Assembly (NCBI GenBank): GCA_019638835.1
Contig: JAHBTC010000010.1
Location: 1 to 45,207, forward strand
DNA: 45,207 bases
Reading direction: 5' to 3'
From: Fimbriimonadaceae bacterium
GTDB lineage: Bacteria > Armatimonadota > Fimbriimonadia > Fimbriimonadales > Fimbriimonadaceae
In this document: one piece after another, positions 1 through 8,039 of the stretch
How the letters are laid out: the number at the start of each line of letters is the position of its first letter
Numbering within the stretch: position 1 is the first letter of the stretch
Notes under the pieces: generated by a model
Seen by the model: the letters and a program-made list of their open reading frames with translations, nothing else
The model's database searches: none
Told to the model about the DNA's origin: nothing
Made by a program: the position numbers and the translations under genes

Positions 1-467
1 TCCAAGGCGGCCAGCAGATTCGCCGATGCTTCCGTCTCCATCTTTGACATCACCATGGCAAGTTCGGGATCCTTGTATTCTTTGGTGATCGCGAGCAGTT
101 GAGAGGTTTCCAAAGCGTTCCAGAGTTTCGCGAGTTTTTTTGCGCCAGCTTCGGGGTCAGTGGGGACTTCAACCGGTGCCTCTGGTTCCGAGGGCTTCAC
201 GACGACTGGCGGAGGAGTCGGCTCTACATTCACTTCCAACTCTGGGCTCTCTAGATAGAGCGATTCGGCCTCTCCGTAAAGACCTGCGGCTTCGCCATAC
301 AGATTAGAGGCAAGTTTTGATTTGGGCGTGATTCCCGGGATCTTGACAATTCCCGCAAACGCGAGCCCACCGAACACGCCACCCCCTATGAGAGGAAGTC
401 CGATAATCACCCCTAACAAAAAGCCTTTCTTACCTTTCGGTTTCTTGTTCTTGTCTTTCTCAGGCAT
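1..467 (-). CDS. MotE/MgtE_N-like membrane protein of the flagellar operon (3' part outside the window)
   Basis: The open frame begins at the ATG ending at 467 and runs off the left edge, so 155 residues are visible. A lysine-rich start (MPEKDKNKKPKGKKG) is followed by one hydrophobic Gly-rich membrane segment at about residues 15-40, a Pro/Glu/Val-rich linker at about 75-105, and then a helical stretch (KLAKLWNALETSQLLAITKEY) that resembles the MgtE N-terminal/FliG-like fold of MotE proteins. It begins 3 bases after the stop codon of the transglycosylase gene and is the last visible gene of the flagellar operon. MotE-like proteins commonly follow fliJ in such operons and are thought to help stators or basal-body assembly. 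The family call rests on architecture and position, not on a diagnostic motif. Confidence 0.6.
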   Translation of the reverse strand, partial: MPEKDKNKKPKGKKGFLLGVIIGLPLIGGGVFGGLAFAGIVKIPGITPKSKLASNLYGEAAGLYGEAESLYLESPELEVNVEPTPPPVVVKPSEPEAPVEVPTDPEAGAKKLAKLWNALETSQLLAITKEYKDPELAMVMSKMETEASANLLAAL

Positions 468-470
468 CGT

Positions 471-1130
471 TTAGTCTTCTCCAATACGGTCCATGATTCG
501 AGTCACGTAGTTCTGAGTCTCACGATAAGGTGGTATGCCGCCGTGTCGTCGAACCGCCCCTGGCCCCGCGTTGTATGCCGCAAGCGCGAGACGGGTGTCG
601 CCAAATTGGTTCAGCATTTGCGACAAATATCGGGCACCGCCATCCAAGTTCTCGCGCGGGTCGAACGGGTTGTTGACTCCAAGAGATCGAGCCGTCGCAG
701 GCATCAACTGTGTCAATCCCATTGCCCCTGCCGAGGATCTTGCGTTAGGGTTGAAACTACTTTCTTGCTCAACGAGCGCCCGAAGTAAGTTGGGGTCGAG
801 ATTGTGGCGGGTCGCCGTTTCGTGGATTAGCGACTGAATGTCGCCGCCACCGGATGATGGGCTTCCGCCACCGATGATTCCCGAAAGTGTTGCGCCATCC
901 GAAAACGGACTGAGTGGTGCCAGAGAAGAATTGAGAACGCTTGGGAGTCGGCCGGCGAGGGAAGAGGGGCGTCCCACTCCACCTGAGGTGCGAGAGAGAT
1001 TCGCGGGCGGTGTCGGGGACGGAAACTCAGGTGTCGGTTCAGGTGTGATCTCCGCAATACGATTGCGTATTTCGGCAATGCGTTGCTGGATACCGTCAGC
1101 GCCCTTCGGAGTAAGAGGATTGGTGTTCAA
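471..1130 (-). CDS. Lytic transglycosylase (SLT domain) coupled to fliJ
   Basis: Cleaves peptidoglycan glycan strands. The start is a TTG at 1130: a perfect AAAGGAGG (1136-1143) lies 5 bases upstream and the TTGA overlaps the fliJ stop by 4 bases. An ATG 24 bases further upstream has no such support. The 219-residue protein has an N-terminal helix with isoleucine and arginine repeats, a long Pro/Ser/Gly-rich linker (about residues 30-97) and an SLT domain from about residue 98. The domain shows the catalytic Glu in [13 protein letters not shown] (about residue 123), then [12 protein letters not shown] and the [10 protein letters not shown] motif. I see no signal peptide, so it may be exported by the flagellar export apparatus that the same operon encodes (inference). 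A role in opening the wall for the rod, like the FlgJ muramidase domain, fits the position. Confidence 0.85.
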   Translation of the reverse strand: MNTNPLTPKGADGIQQRIAEIRNRIAEITPEPTPEFPSPTPPANLSRTSGGVGRPSSLAGRLPSVLNSSLAPLSPFSDGATLSGIIGGGSPSSGGGDIQSLIHETATRHNLDPNLLRALVEQESSFNPNARSSAGAMGLTQLMPATARSLGVNNPFDPRENLDGGARYLSQMLNQFGDTRLALAAYNAGPGAVRRHGGIPPYRETQNYVTRIMDRIGED

Positions 1131-1546
1131 GCGGCCCTCCTTTGAACAGCCCATTCATCTAGAGCCTGTTGCTCGGCTCGATCTTCTGCCAGTTGCCATT
1201 CCGCGTGTCGACCCTCACGCAATTTTCGAAGTGCTTCTGCTGATTGTTTTGCTTCCACGTATCTTCGAAGGGCTGCCTCTTCCTCCTGTTGCAGAAGGTC
1301 GGCGATGGTTACAGAGGCGTGTTCATCATCGTCTATCCGTTCAAGCAATCCCGGCAACGCGATGCGGGCCGCCAGTGACGCGGGCACACCTACCAAGACA
1401 CTCCGGCGTTTCTCACGAATCAAATCAATCGTGCTTTCGGCCTCAATCCTTCGAGCCGTTGCGGCACGGTAAGCGTTCTTCGCGAGTTCTTCTTCTCGTT
1501 CTCTGAGCCGTAAGACGACATCGAGGCGAAATCGGAATTTAGCCAA
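1127..1546 (-). CDS. fliJ: Flagellar export chaperone/stalk protein FliJ
   Basis: Small coiled-coil protein of the flagellar type III export ATPase complex; in other bacteria it sits in the centre of the FliI hexamer and contacts FlhA. The sequence begins [16 protein letters not shown], the usual FliJ opening, and then is almost entirely charged helix rich in Glu, Arg and Ala. The start is a TTG at 1546: AAGGAG lies 7 bases upstream, whereas another TTG two codons earlier sits almost on top of that site. The TTG overlaps the fliI stop by 8 bases (TTGGCTAA), the same arrangement as fliG/fliH in this operon. The product is 139 residues, normal for the family. Confidence 0.88.
   Translation of the reverse strand: MAKFRFRLDVVLRLREREEELAKNAYRAATARRIEAESTIDLIREKRRSVLVGVPASLAARIALPGLLERIDDDEHASVTIADLLQQEEEAALRRYVEAKQSAEALRKLREGRHAEWQLAEDRAEQQALDEWAVQRRAA
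1136..1143 (-). promoter_or_regulatory. Ribosome binding site deciding the transglycosylase start
   Basis: Read on the minus strand this is AAAGGAGG, ending 5 bases before the TTG at 1130. It selects the TTG over the upstream ATG at 1154, which it would otherwise follow. Confidence 0.8.
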
Positions 1547-2849
1547 GGGCAATCTCCTTCATCACGCGAACCGTATCATCCATGAGTGAGGCGCAGCTTT
1601 TTTCTTGCTGTAAGAAAGCGTTGATGCGTGCGTGTTTCTCAACCGCTTCATCGGATTCCGCATTGGATCCAGACTTGTAAGCGCCCACACTGATCAGGTC
1701 TTCAACATCGTCGTATGCGGCGAGGAGATGACGCAGTTTCTGGGATGATCGCACGTGTTCGTTGTTGACCACCATCGGCATCACACGGCTAAGACTTTGG
1801 AGCACGTTGATAGGCGGATAGTGGCCCCGGCTAGTCAGTTTTCGATCGAGAACGATGTGACCATCGAGAATGGATCGTGCGGCATCGGCAATCGGTTCGT
1901 TGGTATCGTCGCCATCGACGAGTACTGTGTAGATTGCGGTGATTGCCCCCCTCGCACCGCATCCTGCCCGCTCCATCAATCGTGGCAGGATGGCGAAAAC
2001 ACTCGGTGTGTATCCCTTCGTGCTCGGTGGTTCACCGACGGCCAAGCCAACTTCTCTTTGGGCCATCGCAAAGCGAGTTACGGAGTCCATCATGAGCATC
2101 ACGTTGAGCCCCTGATCCCGGAACGACTCTGCGATAGCGGTCGCGGTATATGCCGCCTTGATGCGAAGCAGGGCAGGCTCGTCTGAAGTGGCGCATACGA
2201 CTACGCTCCGTTTCATTCCTTCTTCGCCGAGGTCGTTTTCCATAAACTCGCGAACTTCTCGTCCGCGTTCGCCCACTAAGGCGATGACATTGACGTCTGC
2301 GTCCCCGTTCCTGGCGATCATCCCAAGCAATGTGCTTTTTCCGACACCAGAGCCAGCAAAGATTCCCATGCGTTGGCCAATGCCCATCGTCAGCATCGAA
2401 TCAATCGCGCGAACGCCCGTAGCCATCGGGGCTTCAATCATCGCGCGCTCCATTGCGTTCGGTGGTGCTGCGAGAGAAGGATAGGATTCGCCTTTCGGAA
2501 TCTGAAGGCCGCCGTCAATGGGTTGCCCCAATGCGTTTACTACCCGGCCCAAGAGCCGTTCACCGACAGGAACGCGCAGGCAGTGGCCCGTCGATCGAAC
2601 CGAACATCCGGGGCCAATCCCATGGAGTTCTCCAAGGGGCATGAGTAAGACTCGCTCATCTCGAAATCCCACGACTTCACAGGGAATCCCCTCGTGGGTG
2701 TCATTCGCTTCGACGTAGCAAAGATCCCCTACCCGAACATGGGGGCCGACAGACTCGATCACGAGGCCGACGACTTGGGCTACTTGCCCGAGTTGCTCGG
2801 TGCGCGGAATCTGGACCAGAGCCATTCGGAGATCATTCAGAGTCCTCAC
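1539..2849 (-). CDS. fliI: Flagellum-specific ATPase FliI
   Basis: Hexameric ATPase that energises unloading of export substrates at the flagellar gate. The 436-residue protein has the F1-beta-like layout: N-terminal barrel, Walker A (GSGVGKST, about 166-173), the VGERGREVREF segment, Walker B (MLMMDSVTRFAMAQRE, Asp near 255), and the GEPPSTKGYTPSVFA signature of type III secretion ATPases. The start is the GTG at 2849, with AGGAG about 9 bases upstream and a GTGA overlap with the fliH stop. An internal ATG at codon 9 is possible but less well placed. It lies between its regulator fliH and fliJ. Confidence 0.96.
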   Translation of the reverse strand: MRTLNDLRMALVQIPRTEQLGQVAQVVGLVIESVGPHVRVGDLCYVEANDTHEGIPCEVVGFRDERVLLMPLGELHGIGPGCSVRSTGHCLRVPVGERLLGRVVNALGQPIDGGLQIPKGESYPSLAAPPNAMERAMIEAPMATGVRAIDSMLTMGIGQRMGIFAGSGVGKSTLLGMIARNGDADVNVIALVGERGREVREFMENDLGEEGMKRSVVVCATSDEPALLRIKAAYTATAIAESFRDQGLNVMLMMDSVTRFAMAQREVGLAVGEPPSTKGYTPSVFAILPRLMERAGCGARGAITAIYTVLVDGDDTNEPIADAARSILDGHIVLDRKLTSRGHYPPINVLQSLSRVMPMVVNNEHVRSSQKLRHLLAAYDDVEDLISVGAYKSGSNAESDEAVEKHARINAFLQQEKSCASLMDDTVRVMKEIALG

Positions 2850-3541
2850 GCGGCGTCTCCTAGAGAATCCTCGATTCGATCAAGATAGGAGTCGATTGTG
2901 GAATCGACGACGCCTGCGTCCATGATCAAACGGCACCCGGACTCCACGGTTGGGTCAGAAACAATTTCTAGATGTCGATGCCGCCCCGCTGCATCTTGTA
3001 ACTCTTTGATGCGAGCGTCCAGCAATCCAGTATCTACGGGATTCACTCGAATCTGAACCGTCCCCGAGCCAATCACGGACTGCAAGGCTTCACGAGTGAT
3101 CTCCATCACACTTTCACGTGTCACATGAAGCTCATCGGCAATCGCGCGCTTCGCGATTGCAATTGCTAAATCCGCTAACTGATTCTCGTGAGATTCCCTC
3201 CACTGGTCGAACGCGGCTTGCGCCTGTTCCACTAATGCCTGCAACTGGATCGTAGTCTCCTCAATCAAAACCGCATTCTGTTCGTCGTACTGCAAGCGTG
3301 CCTCACGCTTGCCACGGGCAAACCCAGACTCGAAGCCTTCCGTCTGACCTGCCGCAAACCCTTCGCTAAACCCCTCACTTTGGCCCTCTTCCGCCGCTTT
3401 CTCTCGAATTTCCTGTAACTGAGTTTTGACTTTGCCGGAGACGTGTTGGGCCAACCCTGCTTTGAGCAGAGGATCAATCGGAGCCAGTCCTTGCATGAAC
3501 CCCGATTGAACTGCGACCCCGCGCACCACGGCCTTAGACAA
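2846..3541 (-). CDS. fliH: Flagellar export ATPase regulator FliH
   Basis: Peripheral stator-like partner that binds FliI and anchors it to the C ring. Of 231 residues, the middle carries a Gly-containing amphipathic run (EGQSEGFSEGFAAGQTEGF) with repeated G-F/E spacing like the GxxxG repeats of FliH. This is followed by a long helix and a C-terminal domain (DLAIAIAKRAIADEL) homologous to V/F-type ATPase stalk subunits. The start is a TTG at 3541 with AGGAGG at 3549-3554, 7 bases upstream, and an 8-base overlap with the fliG stop (TTGTCTAA). The stop overlaps the fliI GTG by 4 bases, so translation of the trio is probably coupled. Confidence 0.88.
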   Translation of the reverse strand: MSKAVVRGVAVQSGFMQGLAPIDPLLKAGLAQHVSGKVKTQLQEIREKAAEEGQSEGFSEGFAAGQTEGFESGFARGKREARLQYDEQNAVLIEETTIQLQALVEQAQAAFDQWRESHENQLADLAIAIAKRAIADELHVTRESVMEITREALQSVIGSGTVQIRVNPVDTGLLDARIKELQDAAGRHRHLEIVSDPTVESGCRLIMDAGVVDSTIDSYLDRIEDSLGDAA

Positions 3542-4553
3542 GGATGTCCTCCTCGCCTCGCCCGAGTTGAATGTCGCCGTTTTCTTCTAGCCTTCGAATC
3601 GCCGAGACAATCTTCTTCTGCGACTCCTCTACCATCTTCACCTTCACGGGGCCCATGAACTCCATCTCTTCCTTCAACTGGTTCACGGCTCGTTCTGACA
3701 TGTTTCGGAAAATCTTGTCGCGAACATCCGGGCCAACTCCCTTGAGAGCGGTGGCCAAATCCTTGCCATCGACTTCACGAAGCAATGTTTGCACTGCCCG
3801 ATCATCGAGTTGGACGACGTCTTCAAACGTGAACATCATGTTTTTGACTTCGTCGGCCAGTTCGGGATGCGTCTCAGAGAGTTGCTCGATGATCAGCCTC
3901 TCCGTAGTGCGGTCAACTCGGCCTAGAAGGTCGACGAGAGCCTTCGGCCCGCCTGCCTTGCTCAATTCCGTGTTGATGACATTCGAAACTTTCTTTTCCA
4001 GAACCTTCTCAACTTTTCGAATGACTTCCGGCGGGGTCTGATCCATCATCGCGATCCGGGCCGCGACTTCAGATCGTAAGTCGGGTTGAAGACGGCCGAG
4101 GATGCTTGCGCTTTGCGTGATTGGCATGAACGCCAAGATAAGCGCGATGGTTTGTGGGTGCTCGTCCTGGATGAAGCCTAAGAGTTGTTGCGGATCAGCC
4201 CGCTTCAAGAAGTCGAAGGGAACAACTTGCATTGCATCGACGACTCGCACCATCATCTCGTTCGCGGCTTCCTCTCCAAACGCTTCTACAAGTGCCTTTC
4301 GGGCGTTATCCACGCCACCTTCGGCAATGAAGTCTTGGGCTTGGGCCAACTCGTGGAACTCGTCAATGATCCTCTGTCGAGTCTCGGGTCCCACTTTTTC
4401 GAGCCGAGCCATTTCATACGTGATCATTTCGACTTGATCAGGGTTCAAGTGCTTGAGGACTTCGCCCGAAATCTTCGGGCCGAGGACTGCGACGATGATG
4501 GCGGCTTTCCGCTTGCTGGTGATTTCCGGGCTGAGTTTGCGTGCGGCACTCAT
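3534..4553 (-). CDS. fliG: Flagellar motor switch protein FliG
   Basis: Rotor protein that binds FliF through its N-domain and takes torque from the stator through its C-domain. At 339 residues it has the usual length. Visible landmarks are the N-terminal KRKAAIIVAVLGPKISGEVLKHL, the EHPQTIALIL motif of the middle domain (EHPQ for FliM binding), and the charged torque helix region FEDVVQLDDRAVQTLLREVDGKDLA. It starts with ATG, 6 bases after the fliF stop, with a modest AGAG upstream, and its end overlaps fliH by 8 bases. Confidence 0.96.
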   Translation of the reverse strand: MSAARKLSPEITSKRKAAIIVAVLGPKISGEVLKHLNPDQVEMITYEMARLEKVGPETRQRIIDEFHELAQAQDFIAEGGVDNARKALVEAFGEEAANEMMVRVVDAMQVVPFDFLKRADPQQLLGFIQDEHPQTIALILAFMPITQSASILGRLQPDLRSEVAARIAMMDQTPPEVIRKVEKVLEKKVSNVINTELSKAGGPKALVDLLGRVDRTTERLIIEQLSETHPELADEVKNMMFTFEDVVQLDDRAVQTLLREVDGKDLATALKGVGPDVRDKIFRNMSERAVNQLKEEMEFMGPVKVKMVEESQKKIVSAIRRLEENGDIQLGRGEEDILV

Positions 4554-4559
4554 GGTCTC

Positions 4560-6344
4560 TTACTTGTCCTCCACGAGCCAACTCTTGAGCAGCATGGCTA
4601 CGGTTTCGGGGCGTTGTCGCGCCATCTTCTTGATCTGTTCGAGAGGCAAGTCGAGTTTGCGAGCGATGCCTTCTATATCGCCGATATCCCCTTCCGGATC
4701 AATCCCTAGCGCAGCCATGACTTCTTCGAGGTTCTTGGCGTTGTCAATCATCTCGGCTTGCTCCGGCGTTGCTTGTTGCTTTAGCAGTTCGCGATCGGCG
4801 GCACTGATTGCCGAGCCAGACTGACCTGACTTGACCAGTTCAAGGATCTTTGGATTCGGAGCGTTCGACGCCCCTCCTCCGTGCTCCAGCGCAAGCGCTG
4901 CATTGTGTTCGCTACGAATCTGAGCTTCTCGGGCGACGCCCATCGTCAGCAATCCTTCGGCTGGCATGGTCGAAGCGATTGCCCTTGGCGCGGATTTGCC
5001 AATCGCCTTGGTAAGCATGAATCCGACCGCGAGAAGAGCAGCGATTGGAAGGAACGAAACGATCTGTTGGATCCTTGCTGACCCACCGGCGGCAGCGGCC
5101 GCTTTCGTTTGTGCGTCTGCCGCTGTGGTGTCGAACTCCGTTTCGGTTACGGTTGCTTTGACATCCGCCGAGTTGACGATCCCGCCTTGTGCGGCATCAT
5201 AGTCAAGTTTCGCGAAGCCCGCGACGGCTTGCCGTACGGCTTCAACGTCTTTGATCTTCTCTTTGTTGACAAGAACCGTGACCGCCATTCCCGATACTTC
5301 GCCAGGGGCAAACTTGGTGGTTCGATTCGTTTGCGTCGTCGGCACTTCGGTTCGCGTCGTCTTCGACTCGTAGTTCCCCGAATTGGAACCTCCGGTGTTC
5401 GTCGCGCCGCTTATGTTGGATTCAATTCCTGAGACACCTCCCGCACTTGCGGCGGCGCCCGAGAGCTTTTCGGTCATCGATTCAGTGACAACACCCTCGT
5501 CTACTTTGTTGATGAGCGTGGACTCCGTGACGTCATCCATCTCCAACTCCACGCTCACACGAGCGATCGTATTGCCCGGCCCAAACGGAACGTCCAGGAG
5601 TCGTTGAAGTTCGATCTCGCGACGTTTGCTCTCGTTGATCTCGGCAGTAAGTTTCTGGTTAGCCCCGGAAGATCCTCGACCGACTTCGCGGCCATCAAAA
5701 AGAAAGGCACCGGTGTTATCAGTGACAGAGATGTTCTCCTCCTTGAGGTTAGGTACGGAGTTCTGAACAAGGCGTGCCATCGCCCGCCCTGCCTCTTCAT
5801 CAATTTCTCCGCTGGATGATTGGGTGACAATCACGGCGGCGGAACTTGGTGTTGCGAGACTTGCCACCCGTGAGTCGGTCCCGACGGTCAGGTGGACGAT
5901 GGACGACGCTACGCCCGTCATCGTGTTGATGCTTCGGGCAAGTTCACCCTCAAGTGCCTCCTTCATCTTCTCCTTCTCCACAAGTGGCGTGGTCAGGGAA
6001 GTGATGCCTTCAAGCCACTCGTTGCCCTTCGGGCCACTGGCCGGCATCTTGTTGGACTGCGCCAACTTCATGCGGGCCTCAGCCACGCGGTCGGCGGGGA
6101 CAGTGACATCGCCGCGGGCGCTGAACTCGACAGGAATTCCGGCTTGCGTGAGTTCTTGGACGATCATCCCTTGGTCGGCAGGAGTGAGCCCCGAGAAAAT
6201 CGGTTGCATGTTCGGTCGCCGCGCGAAGAAGATGCTCATCGCGAGCAGAACGAGGAGGAACCCGCTACCGAAGAGGGTTACCAACTTTTGTGTCCGGTCA
6301 GCGGTGATCCACCAACCCTTGATCTTATTGATGATTGCTGTCAT
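4560..6344 (-). CDS. fliF: Flagellar MS-ring protein FliF
   Basis: Forms the membrane ring on which the rotor and export gate are built. The 594-residue protein has an N-terminal membrane helix (about residues 24-42), periplasmic ring-building modules (PIFSGLTPADQGMIVQEL is typical), a Ser/Gly/Thr-rich insertion around residues 295-335, and a second membrane helix near residues 432-452. It ends in a short cytoplasmic tail with PETVAMLLKSWLVED, which matches the FliG-binding peptide of FliF. It starts at the ATG at 6344 with only a weak upstream purine run. It is followed by fliG after 6 bases. Confidence 0.96.
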   Translation of the reverse strand: MTAIINKIKGWWITADRTQKLVTLFGSGFLLVLLAMSIFFARRPNMQPIFSGLTPADQGMIVQELTQAGIPVEFSARGDVTVPADRVAEARMKLAQSNKMPASGPKGNEWLEGITSLTTPLVEKEKMKEALEGELARSINTMTGVASSIVHLTVGTDSRVASLATPSSAAVIVTQSSSGEIDEEAGRAMARLVQNSVPNLKEENISVTDNTGAFLFDGREVGRGSSGANQKLTAEINESKRREIELQRLLDVPFGPGNTIARVSVELEMDDVTESTLINKVDEGVVTESMTEKLSGAAASAGGVSGIESNISGATNTGGSNSGNYESKTTRTEVPTTQTNRTTKFAPGEVSGMAVTVLVNKEKIKDVEAVRQAVAGFAKLDYDAAQGGIVNSADVKATVTETEFDTTAADAQTKAAAAAGGSARIQQIVSFLPIAALLAVGFMLTKAIGKSAPRAIASTMPAEGLLTMGVAREAQIRSEHNAALALEHGGGASNAPNPKILELVKSGQSGSAISAADRELLKQQATPEQAEMIDNAKNLEEVMAALGIDPEGDIGDIEGIARKLDLPLEQIKKMARQRPETVAMLLKSWLVEDK

Positions 6345-6374
6345 GGCCGCCCATGAAATGGGTCAGCCGGTTTC

Positions 6375-6680
6375 TTACACCTGCATACGGCTGATCTCTT
6401 GGTAAGCCTCCAGCAGCTTGTTTCGGATTTGCATCGTCAACGCCATGCTGGTTCCCGCTTTTTCCATTGCGATCATCACGTCGTGGAGTTCCACCGGTCG
6501 ACCCGCCATCATTGCGTTCTGCAACTCGCGGGCTTCTGCCTGCGAGCCGTTCACTTCATGAATGGCGTCCATCAACATCGAACCGAAGTCAGAGCCACCT
6601 TGTTGGGGGGCAACGCTAGGGTTCGTCGGGGTTTGCGTGATCGCGGAAGCGATTTGGGAGTTGGCAACATCAATGCGCAT
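6375..6680 (-). CDS. fliE: Flagellar hook-basal body protein FliE
   Basis: Export-apparatus/rod adaptor that joins the MS ring and export gate to the rod. At 101 residues it has the family size. The C-terminal half shows the conserved FliE block (HDVMIAMEKAGTSMALTMQ then IRNKLLEAYQEISRMQV). The N-terminus is a Gln/Pro/Ser-rich disordered stretch. It follows flgC after 11 bases and precedes fliF by 30 bases. Confidence 0.93.
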   Translation of the reverse strand: MRIDVANSQIASAITQTPTNPSVAPQQGGSDFGSMLMDAIHEVNGSQAEARELQNAMMAGRPVELHDVMIAMEKAGTSMALTMQIRNKLLEAYQEISRMQV

Positions 6681-6691
6681 GAGTCAGTCCG

Positions 6692-7081
6692 TTACCGTTG
6701 TCCGATCGTGAGAGCCGCGCGGGACATCCCACGGGCAGAGTTGAAAGCAGCGATGTTTGCCTCGTATGCGCGAGTTGCGCTCATCATATCGACCATCTCT
6801 TTGACCGGTTCGACATTGCTGTATTCCACGAAGCCTTGGGCGTCTGCTGCGGGGTTGCCAGGCTCGTAAATCGACTTCAAAGGCGAGTTGTCCGGTGTTA
6901 CCCGTTGAATCTGGACACCGTTGTCAGTCTGCTCTAAGAAAACGACTTGGCGACGATAGGCTTCGCGACCGTTCGCCGTCATGCTGTTGGCATTCGCGAT
7001 GTTTGCACTGATCACATCCATGCGAAAACGCTCGGCGTGTAAGCCTGTTGCGCTAATGGACATCGCTCGACCGAGAGTCAT
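6692..7081 (-). CDS. flgC: Proximal rod protein FlgC
   Basis: Component of the flagellar rod, exported through the flagellar type III system. The N-terminus (MSISATGLHAERFRMDVISANIANANS, read in two parts) is the rod/hook family signature and the C-terminus (YSNVEPVKEMVDMMSATRAYEANIAAFNSAR) is the second conserved coiled-coil end. 129 residues, slightly shorter than in E. coli. ATG start 4 bases after the flgB stop, with GGGAGGG about a dozen bases upstream. Confidence 0.95.
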   Translation of the reverse strand: MTLGRAMSISATGLHAERFRMDVISANIANANSMTANGREAYRRQVVFLEQTDNGVQIQRVTPDNSPLKSIYEPGNPAADAQGFVEYSNVEPVKEMVDMMSATRAYEANIAAFNSARGMSRAALTIGQR

Positions 7082-7085
7082 CTAA

Positions 7086-7454
7086 CTATCGACCCTCCCG
7101 AATCACGTCGCGGAGACCACTAAAGTATCGGCGGGTCATATCAGCGAGGGCTTCATATCGGAGTTCCGTTTCCGCCATCGCCGCGACTTCTTGCTCCATA
7201 TTGACGCTATTGCCGTCTACTCGAACGTCGCCGTTATACTGTTGCACGCCACCTCGGAGCCGGTTCCGGGCGATCGTCAAGTTTGGGCCAGATTCAATCT
7301 CCGTGAGAATGATGCCGAAGTCAACATCGCGCCGCTTATAGTTCGGAGTGTTGACGTTAGCCAGATTGAGCGCGAGCAACGATTGACGTTGCGTCGTGCG
7401 ATCCAACGAGCGTTCGAGGTTCGTGGCATGGGTTCCAAAGAGTCGTTCCAGCAT
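7086..7454 (-). CDS. flgB: Proximal rod protein FlgB
   Basis: First rod protein laid down on the MS ring/FliE, and first gene of this flagellar run. It has the N-terminal rod motif SLLALNLANVNTPNYKRRDVDF, and its C-terminal part (EQEVAAMAETELRYEAL) matches FlgB. 122 residues. The ATG at 7454 is preceded by AGGAGG (7466-7471) at an unusually long spacing of 11 bases; an in-frame TGA between them rules out a longer protein. The 114 bases to the upstream ogt gene contain a small GCCTT/AAGGC stem (about 7491-7504) and no convincing -35/-10 pair. The operon may therefore have its own weak promoter there or be read through from ogt. Confidence 0.95.
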   Translation of the reverse strand: MLERLFGTHATNLERSLDRTTQRQSLLALNLANVNTPNYKRRDVDFGIILTEIESGPNLTIARNRLRGGVQQYNGDVRVDGNSVNMEQEVAAMAETELRYEALADMTRRYFSGLRDVIREGR

Positions 7455-7568
7455 GGTCGGTCATTCCTCCTGATAGAATTGCGGGGCTGCCTTTCGCAAG
7501 GCGAGAGGGTGCCCATCAGTTCTTTCGGAGGATTCCCAGCAAATCTTCAGGGGGGCTGTGAGGTTTTC

Positions 7569-8039
7569 TCAGTCAAAAAGTGAAGGCCGTTCGATCTCCA
7601 GCAACTTCGCTTTGCGGGCGAGCCCTCCTCCGAATCCGGTGAGATGTCCGCTGGCACCGATCACCCGATGGCAGGGGATGATGATGCTGATCTTGTTCTT
7701 GCCATTGGCTAACCCTACTGCGCGTGAGCCTTTCGGATTCCCAATTCGTTTCGCCAATTCACCGTAGCTTATTGTCTCGCCGTAAGGTATCTGCTGGAGT
7801 TCCTTCCAAACTTGAAGCTGAAACTCGGTTCCGGCGGGCCGCAGCGGCAAACTGAACTGACGCAAATCGCCCCGGAAGTAAGCGTCTAGCTGTTTTTTTG
7901 CTTCCCTCAGAACCGAAAGCTCCTTGGACCCCGCTTCGATGGCCGGCGGGGTACCCATCCAAAGTCCGGTGATCGCTTCGCCATCACTGACCAAAGTGAG
8001 GTCGTCAATCGGGCTAGGCATTACGAGTATGTAGTTCAT
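7569..8039 (-). CDS. ogt: Methylated-DNA-[protein]-cysteine S-methyltransferase (Ogt/MGMT)
   Basis: Suicide repair protein that takes the methyl group from O6-methylguanine or O4-methylthymine onto a cysteine. The 156-residue protein has the active site IPCHRVIGASG with Cys123, followed by LTGFGGGLARKAKLLEIE. The N-terminal ribonuclease-like domain and the helix-turn-helix (YGETISYGELAKRIGNP) are visible. The start is taken as the ATG at 8039, which overlaps the stop of the Ada-AlkA gene by 4 bases (ATGA); a longer frame upstream would overlap that gene extensively. Co-translation with Ada-AlkA makes an alkylation-damage unit. Confidence 0.93.
   Translation of the reverse strand: MNYILVMPSPIDDLTLVSDGEAITGLWMGTPPAIEAGSKELSVLREAKKQLDAYFRGDLRQFSLPLRPAGTEFQLQVWKELQQIPYGETISYGELAKRIGNPKGSRAVGLANGKNKISIIIPCHRVIGASGHLTGFGGGLARKAKLLEIERPSLFD

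Noticed and set aside
838-1506. 222-codon plus-strand frame opposite the transglycosylase and fliJ
   Set aside because: Antisense of two well-supported genes in a coupled operon, with no domain and no promoter.
7455-7568. Cyclic-di-GMP riboswitch ahead of flgB
   Set aside because: Some GC-rich stems are present, but the conserved GEMM core and its tetraloop/receptor are not.
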